NCBI RefSeq assembly: GCF_024199945.1
Contig: NZ_JANADP010000001.1
Coordinates: 7,254,001-7,318,000, forward strand
Direction: 5' to 3'
DNA: 64,000 nt
From: Bradyrhizobium sp. CCGUVB4N
GTDB taxonomy: Bacteria; Pseudomonadota; Alphaproteobacteria; Rhizobiales; Xanthobacteraceae
The translations under genes were made by a program, and so were the position numbers. This document shows positions 58,358 to 64,000 of the stretch, piece by piece (position 1 is the first letter of the stretch; every line of letters starts with the position of its first letter). The notes beneath the pieces were generated by a model that saw nothing but the letters and a program-made list of their open reading frames with translations, was not told the origin of the DNA and did not search any database.

Positions 58358-59692
58358 CTATGATTTCAGCGTGTCGCGCGCGGTCTCCGGCGCCATCAAC
58401 GTCGCAACGATCGTGATGATCGACAGCGCGATGATGTAGAGCGATACTGGCCAGTACGTGCCGACCCAGGCGAGCAGCGCCGTTGCGATCAGCGGCGAGA
58501 AGCCGCCGCTCAGCGCGGCTGCGACATTTGCGCCGAGCGAGGCGCCGCTGTAGCGCACCTGGGTGCGGAACAGTTCCGGCATGAACGCCGCTTTGGGTCC
58601 GAACAGCAGCGCATGCGTCAGCGTCATCGTGACCACGAGCGCGAGCGTGATCAGCACCGGGTCCCTGGTGTCGAGGAACCAGAACAGCGGAAACGCGAGC
58701 GCGACGGAGAACACGCCGCCGGCGAGATAGAGCGCCCTGCGGCCGAAGATATCGGACAGCCAGCCGGCGAGCGGCAGCGTCGCGAATTCGACGATCGCGG
58801 CATAGACCACCGCATTCAGGATCACCTGGCGCGGCAGGCCGAGCTTCGTCGTGGCATAGACCACGGTGAAGACGGCGAGGAGATAAGCGAGCCCGACTTC
58901 GGACACCGTGATGCCAATCGCCAGCAGGAAGCTGCGCCAGTCGCGGCGTATCACCTCCCACACCGGCTGCGCCAGCACCTCCTTGCGCTCGACCACCTCC
59001 TTGAAGTGCGGCGTCTCCGCGAGCTTGAGCCGCACGACGAAGCCTACTCCGACCAGCAGGATGCTGATCAGGAACGGCACGCGCCAGCCCCAGCTCAAGA
59101 AGTCGGCTTCGGGCAGTTGCGTCATCAGCCCGAAAATGCCGGTGGAGGCGGCAACGCCGACGGGAAAGCCGATCTGCACCAGGCTGCCATAAAAGCCGCG
59201 ACGATTGCCGGCATGCTCGGCCACCATGACGACCGCGCCGCTCCACTCGCCGCCGAGACCGATGCCCTGGACGAAGCGCAGGATGACGAGCAGGATCGGC
59301 GCCCAGACCCCGATCTGGCTGTAGGTCGGCAGGCATCCGATCAGGAAGGTGCCGAGCCCCATCGCGATCATGGTCGCGACCAGCATCCTCTTGCGCCCGA
59401 GCCGGTCGCCGTAATGTCCGATGATGGCGCCGCCGATCGGCCGCGCCACGAAGCCGACGGCGTAGGTCGAGAATGCCGCGAGCGTGCCGACGAACGGGTC
59501 AAAGCTCGTGAAGAACAGCTTGTTGAGCACGAGGGCGGCGGCCGTGCCGTAGATCAGGAAATCATACCACTCGATCGCAGTGCCGAGCGCACTCGCCCAC
59601 ACCACATGCGCCGTGGTCGACCGCTCCGTGACACCGGAGACCCCCGCTGCTGCCGTCATTGCCATGCGCCCCACGATTCCAGCGGGCATCAT
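58358..59692 (-). CDS. MFS transporter, metabolite:H+ symporter (MHS) family
   Basis: A 444-residue 12-helix transporter. IEWYDFLIYGTAAALV, GDRLGRKRMLV and RFVQGIGLGGEWSGAV are the MHS family motifs of ShiA, KgtP and similar carboxylate permeases. Substrate not predictable. The start is uncertain between this ATG and one nine codons later; no clear ribosome site is seen for either. It converges on the glycosidase gene with four bases between stops. Confidence 0.92.
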   Translation of the reverse strand: MMPAGIVGRMAMTAAAGVSGVTERSTTAHVVWASALGTAIEWYDFLIYGTAAALVLNKLFFTSFDPFVGTLAAFSTYAVGFVARPIGGAIIGHYGDRLGRKRMLVATMIAMGLGTFLIGCLPTYSQIGVWAPILLVILRFVQGIGLGGEWSGAVVMVAEHAGNRRGFYGSLVQIGFPVGVAASTGIFGLMTQLPEADFLSWGWRVPFLISILLVGVGFVVRLKLAETPHFKEVVERKEVLAQPVWEVIRRDWRSFLLAIGITVSEVGLAYLLAVFTVVYATTKLGLPRQVILNAVVYAAIVEFATLPLAGWLSDIFGRRALYLAGGVFSVALAFPLFWFLDTRDPVLITLALVVTMTLTHALLFGPKAAFMPELFRTQVRYSGASLGANVAAALSGGFSPLIATALLAWVGTYWPVSLYIIALSIITIVATLMAPETARDTLKS

Positions 59693-59730
59693 GGCTAATC
59701 ATGATGTCGGTTGCAACTTACGGGGGTGTT

Positions 59731-59760
59731 CCGGATTGCTTCGCTTTGCTCGCAAGGACG
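59731..59760. repeat. Short palindromic repeat-like element
   Basis: CCGGATTGCTTCGCTTTGCT and then CGCAAGGACG. This is the kind of intergenic repeat (GGATTGCTTCGCT..CGCAA.GACG) that I recall recurring in Bradyrhizobium and Rhodopseudomonas intergenic regions. A single copy is in this window, so the family call rests on memory. Confidence 0.4.
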
Positions 59761-59780
59761 AGGCGCGCGAAAATTCGCCA

Positions 59781-59810
59781 TTGACAAATGAATTCGCTAA
59801 TATCTAATTT
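59781..59810 (+). promoter_or_regulatory. Sigma-70-type promoter upstream of the BCAA-type binding protein gene
   Basis: Perfect TTGACA at 59781, an 18-base spacer and TAATTT at 59805. A GGCCGC/GCGGCC hairpin (59826-59843) lies between it and the ribosome site GAGAGGG. It drives the binding-protein, flavoprotein and IclR genes. Confidence 0.6.
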
Positions 59811-59864
59811 ATCGCCAGAACAACCGGCCGCGCCAAGGCGGCCCATAAAAGAGAGGGAACGACG

Positions 59865-61079
59865 ATGAGAGGGCTTTTGGCCTGCACCATGCTCGCGGCC
59901 ATGACGTCTGCCGCCATGACCACTATTGCGAGCGCGCAAGTCTCCGACGACGTGGTGCGGATCGGCGTGCTGACGGATCTCTCCAGCTGGGGCCGCGACA
60001 ATTCCGGACCCGGATCGGTCGAGGCCGCCAAGATGGCGGTGGAGGAATTCGGGCCGACCGTGCTCGGCAAGCCGATCGAGATCATCAGCGCCGACCACCA
60101 GATGAAGACCGACGTCGGCGTCAATATCGTGCGCGGCTGGTTCGACAACGGCAAGGTCGATGCGGTCGTCGACATTCCCAATTCCGGCATCGCGATCGCC
60201 GTGCACAACATGGTGCGCGAGCGCAACAAGATCGCGCTGCTGTCCGGCCCCGGCGCGAGCTCGCTCACCGACGAGCTGTGCAGCCCGAACACCGTGCACT
60301 TCACCTACGACACCTATGCGCTGTCGAAGGTGACCGCCTCCGCCGTGATCAAGGAAGGCGGCAAATCCTGGTACTTCATCACCGCGGACTACGCCTTCGG
60401 CCAGCAGCTCGAGAAGGACGCCACGCGCTTCATCAACGAGATGGGCGGCAAGGTGCTCGGCGGCGTCAAGCATCCGACCAACACCGCCGACTTCTCCTCC
60501 TTCGCGCTGCAGGCGCAGAGCTCCAAGGCCGACGTCGTCGCCTTCGCCAATGCCGGCCAGGACACCGACAACGCCATCAAGCAGTCCGGCGAGTTCGGCC
60601 TGGTCCAGGGCGGCCAGAAGCTGGTCGGCCTCCTGATGTTCGACACCGACGTGCACGCGATCGGGCTGAAGTCCGCACAAGGCACCTACATGACGACGGC
60701 GTCGTACTGGAACATGGATGAGGCGACGCGGGCCTGGTCGAAAAAGTTCTTCGCCCGCACCAATGTGATGCCGACCATGATCCAGACCGGCGTCTATGGC
60801 TCGGTCCTGCACTATCTCAAGGGCATCAAGGCCGCCGGCACCGACGATCCGGCCAAGGTGATGGCCAAGATGCGCGAGCTGCCGATCGAGGACACCTTCG
60901 TCCATGGTGGCAAGTTGCGCGAAGACGGCCGCGTCATCCGCGACATGTACCTGGCGAAGGTGAAGTCGCCCGAGCAGTCCAAGGAGCCCTGGGACTATCT
61001 GGAGATCATCAAGACCGTGAAGGGCGAGGACGCCTATCGCCCGGTCTCCGAGTCCAAATGTCCGCTGCTGAAGAAGTGA
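59865..61079 (+). CDS. Branched-chain amino acid-type ABC binding protein (orphan)
   Basis: A 404-residue periplasmic receptor with a signal peptide cleaved after ASA. Motifs IGVLTDLSSWGRDNSGPGSV, IISADHQMKTDVGVN and WYFITADYAFGQQLEKDATR match the LivK/BCAA type 1 binding proteins, which in such bacteria often bind aromatic acids. No permease or ATPase gene follows; it leads the flavoprotein gene by seven bases, so it probably provides the substrate of that enzyme. Start has GAGAGGG upstream. Confidence 0.92.
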   Translation: MRGLLACTMLAAMTSAAMTTIASAQVSDDVVRIGVLTDLSSWGRDNSGPGSVEAAKMAVEEFGPTVLGKPIEIISADHQMKTDVGVNIVRGWFDNGKVDAVVDIPNSGIAIAVHNMVRERNKIALLSGPGASSLTDELCSPNTVHFTYDTYALSKVTASAVIKEGGKSWYFITADYAFGQQLEKDATRFINEMGGKVLGGVKHPTNTADFSSFALQAQSSKADVVAFANAGQDTDNAIKQSGEFGLVQGGQKLVGLLMFDTDVHAIGLKSAQGTYMTTASYWNMDEATRAWSKKFFARTNVMPTMIQTGVYGSVLHYLKGIKAAGTDDPAKVMAKMRELPIEDTFVHGGKLREDGRVIRDMYLAKVKSPEQSKEPWDYLEIIKTVKGEDAYRPVSESKCPLLKK

Positions 61080-61086
61080 GGCTCAC

Positions 61087-62820
61087 ATGACCGGCAACGA
61101 GCGCAACGCAAGCGAAACATACGAGTGCGATGTGCTCGTGGCCGGATCGGGTGCGTCCGGCATGTCGGCCGCGATCACCGCACGCTATCGCGGCCTCGAC
61201 GTGCTGATCGTCGAGAAGGAGCCGCGCTTCGGCGGCACCACCGCCCGCTCCGGCGGCTGGCTGTGGATCCCCGGCACCTCGCTGGCGAAAGTCTACGGCA
61301 TCGCGGAGACGCCGGAGCAGGCCCGCACATATCTGCGGCACGAGGCCGGCAACAATTTTGACGCCGCGCGCGTCGATGCGTTCTTGAGCGCCGGCCCCGA
61401 AGCCGTCGACTTCTTCACCACCAAAACCGCGCTGCGCTTCGACATGCCGCTGGTGTTCCCGGACTACCATGCCGAGGTGCCCGGCGGCACGCAGGGCGGC
61501 CGCTCCATGGTGACGCGCCCGTTCGACGGCCGCGAGCTCGGCGATCAAATCAAGACGCTCGGCATGCCGCTGCCCGAGCTCACCGTGTTCGGCATGATGC
61601 TGGGCTCCGGCAAGGAGATCATCCATTTCATGCGCGTGACGAAGTCGCTGACCTCGGCGGTCTACGTCGCAAAGCGCCTGTCGCGGCACCTGATGGACGT
61701 GCTGCGCTACGGCCGCGGCATGACCTTGACCAATGGCAACGCGCTCGCCGGCCGTCTCGCCAAATCCGCGCAGGATCTGAAGATCCCGATGTGGCTATCC
61801 TCGCCGGTGCGTGAGCTGACGGTGGAGAACGGCGCGGTGACGGGCGCGATCGTTTCGCGCGAGGGCCGCGAGGTCCGTGTCCGTGCGCGCGCGGGCGTCG
61901 TGCTCGCCTGCGGCGGCTTCCCGCATGATGTCGAGCGGCGCAAGAAGATGTTTCCCCACGCGCCGACCGGCCATGAGCACTTTTCGCCCGGCCCGACCGG
62001 CAACACCGGCGACGGCCTGCGCCTGGCCGAAAGCGCGGGCGGGCATGTCGAGGACCGCCTGCCGAATGCGGCGGCCTGGGTGCCGGTGTCGCTGACCACG
62101 CGCAAGGATGGCTCGAAGGGCGTGATGCCGCACTTCATCGACCGCGCCAAGCCCGGCGTGATCGCGGTGATGCGCGACGGCAAGCGCTTTGCCAATGAAG
62201 GCAATTCCTATCACGACTTCGTCCAGGCCATGATCAAGGCCGCAAAGCCCGGCGAAGAGATCGCGGCCTATCTCGTCTGCGATCATCCGACGCTGCGCAA
62301 ATACGGCCTCGGTTGCGTGCCGCCGTTCCCGATGCCGCTCGGTCATCACCTCGCGACCGGCTACCTCATGCGCGGCGACACGCTTGAAGCGCTGGCGGCG
62401 AAGGCCGGCATCGATGCGAAAGCGTTCGTCGAGACCGTCAAGCAGTTCAATGCGACCGCTCCGCAGGGGCATGACGCCGCATTCGGCAAGGGCTCAAAGG
62501 CCTATAACCGCTACCAGGGCGATGCCATGCACGGCCCCAACCCCTGCATCGCGCCGATCGAGAACGGTCCGTACTACGCCATCAAGATGGTGGTCGGCGA
62601 TCTCGGCACCTATGCCGGCATTGTCACCGACGAGAACGCGCGTGCGCTCGACGCCGAGGGCCGGGTGATTCCCGGGCTCTATGCCGCCGGCAACGACATG
62701 GCGAGCATCATGGGCGGCAATTATCCCGGCGCCGGCATCACGCTTGGGCCGGCGCTGACCTTCGGCTACATTGCCGGCCGTCATCTCGCCGACAGCGCCG
62801 CCAAGCGCGACGCGGCGTAA
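61087..62820 (+). CDS. FAD-dependent oxidoreductase (fumarate reductase/ketosteroid dehydrogenase-like)
   Basis: A 577-residue flavoprotein. The dinucleotide-binding motif CDVLVAGSGASGMSAAITA near residue 14 and the late GLYAAGNDMASIMGGNYPGAGITLG are the ends of the FAD-binding domain of the fumarate reductase/3-ketosteroid dehydrogenase superfamily. No heme-binding motif and no signal peptide are seen, so it is cytosolic. Substrate unknown. It sits between a BCAA-type receptor gene and an IclR gene. Confidence 0.92.
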   Translation: MTGNERNASETYECDVLVAGSGASGMSAAITARYRGLDVLIVEKEPRFGGTTARSGGWLWIPGTSLAKVYGIAETPEQARTYLRHEAGNNFDAARVDAFLSAGPEAVDFFTTKTALRFDMPLVFPDYHAEVPGGTQGGRSMVTRPFDGRELGDQIKTLGMPLPELTVFGMMLGSGKEIIHFMRVTKSLTSAVYVAKRLSRHLMDVLRYGRGMTLTNGNALAGRLAKSAQDLKIPMWLSSPVRELTVENGAVTGAIVSREGREVRVRARAGVVLACGGFPHDVERRKKMFPHAPTGHEHFSPGPTGNTGDGLRLAESAGGHVEDRLPNAAAWVPVSLTTRKDGSKGVMPHFIDRAKPGVIAVMRDGKRFANEGNSYHDFVQAMIKAAKPGEEIAAYLVCDHPTLRKYGLGCVPPFPMPLGHHLATGYLMRGDTLEALAAKAGIDAKAFVETVKQFNATAPQGHDAAFGKGSKAYNRYQGDAMHGPNPCIAPIENGPYYAIKMVVGDLGTYAGIVTDENARALDAEGRVIPGLYAAGNDMASIMGGNYPGAGITLGPALTFGYIAGRHLADSAAKRDAA

Positions 62821-62839
62821 ACCACACGCCAGGGGGCGC

Positions 62840-63634
62840 ATGAAGAGAGAAAGCCGCGGCATCCAGTCGATCGAGGTCGGCGGAGAATTGCTCCGCGCCC
62901 TCGCCAGGAGCGGCGAGCCGATGATGCTGCGCGATCTCGCGCGCGAGGCCGGCATGACGCCGGCCAAGGCGCATCCTTATCTCGCCAGCTTTTCGCGCAT
63001 CGGCCTGATCGAGCAGGACGAGACCACCGGCCGCTACGAGATCGGCGCGCTCGCGCTCGAGCTCGGCCTGATCAGCCTGCGCCGCCTCTCCGGCGTCCGC
63101 ATCGCCCAGCCGAAGATCGCCGCACTGGCGAGCCAGATCGGGCACGCCGTCTCGCTCGCGGTCTGGGGCACGCACGGCCCGACTGTGGTCCAGCTCGAAG
63201 AGCCCGGCCAGCCCGTCCACATCGTGATGCGCGCCGGATCGGTGATGGCACTGCTGGAAACCGCGACGGGCCGCGCCTTCGCAGCCTTCCTGCCGGAGAA
63301 GACCATCAATGCCGCGCTCGAAAGCGGCCTCGATCGTCACGGCGTCGGCTACAATCCCAAGCGCGCCGTGAAAGGCGCCAAGGTCACCGAGATGCTGACC
63401 GAGGTCCGCAAGCACGGCCTCGCCCGCGCGCTCGGCGATCCCCTGCCCGGCGTCAATGCGTTCTCGGCGCCGGTGTTCGACCATGCCGGCCATGTCGCGC
63501 TGGTCATCACCGCGATGGGGCCGGAAGGCACGTTCGATGCGCGCTGGGACAGCCCGATCGCTCACGCCTTGCGCGATTGCGCGAGCCACATTTCGAAGCG
63601 GCTCGGCTACGGCATGACGATCGCGGCGGAGTGA
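62840..63634 (+). CDS. IclR-family transcriptional regulator
   Basis: A 264-residue IclR protein with an N-terminal winged helix: IQSIEVGGELLRALARSGEP and LRDLAREAGMTPAKAHPYLA. Effector domain follows with ATGRAFAAFLPEKTINAALE. It is the third gene of the binding-protein/flavoprotein operon and is the likely local regulator. The ATG is chosen over an earlier in-frame ATG that overlaps the flavoprotein gene; AGGGGG is close upstream. Confidence 0.92.
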   Translation: MKRESRGIQSIEVGGELLRALARSGEPMMLRDLAREAGMTPAKAHPYLASFSRIGLIEQDETTGRYEIGALALELGLISLRRLSGVRIAQPKIAALASQIGHAVSLAVWGTHGPTVVQLEEPGQPVHIVMRAGSVMALLETATGRAFAAFLPEKTINAALESGLDRHGVGYNPKRAVKGAKVTEMLTEVRKHGLARALGDPLPGVNAFSAPVFDHAGHVALVITAMGPEGTFDARWDSPIAHALRDCASHISKRLGYGMTIAAE

Positions 63635-63643
63635 GGTTTCCCA

Positions 63644-63764
63644 GTCGTCCTGGCGAAAGCCAGGACCCATTACCCCAGGGAGTAGTTGTCGTCCAAGCTC
63701 GTGACCACAAATCTTCGTCAAACCACGTCTTGTGGTAATGGGTCCTGGCTTTCGCCAGGACGAC
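63644..63764. repeat. Large inverted repeat with nested GAAA-tetraloop hairpins
   Basis: Two perfect 31-bp arms at 63644-63674 and 63734-63764 are inverted around a 59-base centre. Each arm contains the nested palindrome TCCTGGC-GAAA-GCCAGGA. It fills the space between the IclR gene and the convergent SDR gene, so it could also act as a bidirectional terminator. I recall such repeats as common in Bradyrhizobiaceae intergenic regions. Confidence 0.85.
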
Positions 63765-63789
63765 ACCGAAAGTGTAGCCGCGACTTCCT

Positions 63790-64000
63790 CTACTTCTCCT
63801 TCACCGGCACCGTGTAGTTCAGGATCAGCCGGCCGCCATCGGGATAGATGGTCTGTCCGGTGATATAGGACGCATCGTCGCTGGCGAGGAACGCCACGAC
63901 GGAGGCGACCTCGCTCGGCTCGCCGCCGCGCCCCGCAGGCGTCCGCGACATCACGGTCTTGCGGGCGTCTTCGGAGGTGTAGATCGAGGACGCCACCATG
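63790..64000 (-). CDS. Short-chain dehydrogenase/reductase, C-terminal part (5' end outside window)
   Basis: The last 69 residues visible from an internal Met are SRTPAGRGGEPSEVASVVAF LASDDASYITGQTIYPDGG, the characteristic C-terminal end of SDR-type oxidoreductases. The frame continues beyond the right edge, so the start, cofactor motif and catalytic triad are not visible. It converges on the IclR gene across the inverted repeat. Confidence 0.85.
   Translation of the reverse strand, partial: MVASSIYTSEDARKTVMSRTPAGRGGEPSEVASVVAFLASDDASYITGQTIYPDGGRLILNYTVPVKEK

Overview
The window reads as chromosomal DNA of an alphaproteobacterium, most likely Bradyrhizobium or a close relative. This is an inference from several things: uniformly high GC with long antisense open frames, a compact hook/filament locus of the kind these soil bacteria carry, many TRAP, Bug/TctC and ABC uptake systems paired with CoA-ester catabolism, and a hairpin repeat (tetraloop GAAA between CCTGGC and GCCAGG) that I associate with Bradyrhizobiaceae genomes. 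No tRNA, rRNA, CRISPR array, transposase or phage gene was seen.

Layout. (1) 1-3752, minus strand: high-affinity K+ pump kdpFAB (kdpB runs off the left edge), with two further tiny membrane ORFs around kdpF. (2) 3753-6726: small conserved genes of unknown function, including two paralogues with a FIGRN..G.WVA motif and a DapA-like protein that lacks its catalytic Tyr and Lys. Each of the four transcription units in regions 1-2 starts behind a 48-bp composite element of identical internal spacing, TTATG-N5-YYTAT-N19-TCTCG-N4-CNWAT. This is the most novel signal in the window and points to a shared regulon that includes kdp. (3) 6883-9123: upp and an acyl-CoA synthetase-like gene. (4) 9131-19138, minus strand: flagellar genes flgD, flgE, a FlgN-like chaperone, flgK, flgL, fliD, fliS, one short flagellin and an ECF sigma factor upstream of it. 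(5) 19652-24003: a HAD-like, a glycosyltransferase-like and a formyltransferase-like gene next to the flagellin, possibly a filament or surface glycan modification set.

(6) 24005-32914: a divergent catabolic locus. One arm carries a TRAP transporter, an acyl-CoA dehydrogenase and an acetyl-CoA hydrolase/transferase; the other carries a class III CoA-transferase, a MaoC hydratase, a CitE-like lyase and an IclR regulator. The intergenic region has back-to-back TTGACA promoters with four copies of a TATGAAYT motif. The enzyme set suits a C5 dicarboxylate such as itaconate or mesaconate. (7) 32917-46059: an 11-kb minus-strand cluster headed by a divergent LysR gene. It contains a DAACS symporter, a PdxA-like dehydrogenase, two tandem MmgE/PrpD proteins with Tat signals, a secreted type-B carboxylesterase, a TctC receptor, an SDR and an alpha/beta hydrolase that have both lost key catalytic residues, and a FAH-family enzyme with a Tat signal. 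A partly extracytoplasmic catabolic route is suggested.

(8) 46106-56621: a second LysR gene, then a minus-strand operon of a spermidine/putrescine-type ABC transporter, a three-subunit molybdenum hydroxylase and an amidase, consistent with uptake and oxidation of an N-heterocycle or amide. (9) 56818-64000: a secreted GH79/heparanase-like glycosidase, an MHS-family transporter, a branched-chain-amino-acid-type binding protein with an FAD oxidoreductase and an IclR regulator, a large inverted repeat, and the 3' end of an SDR gene.
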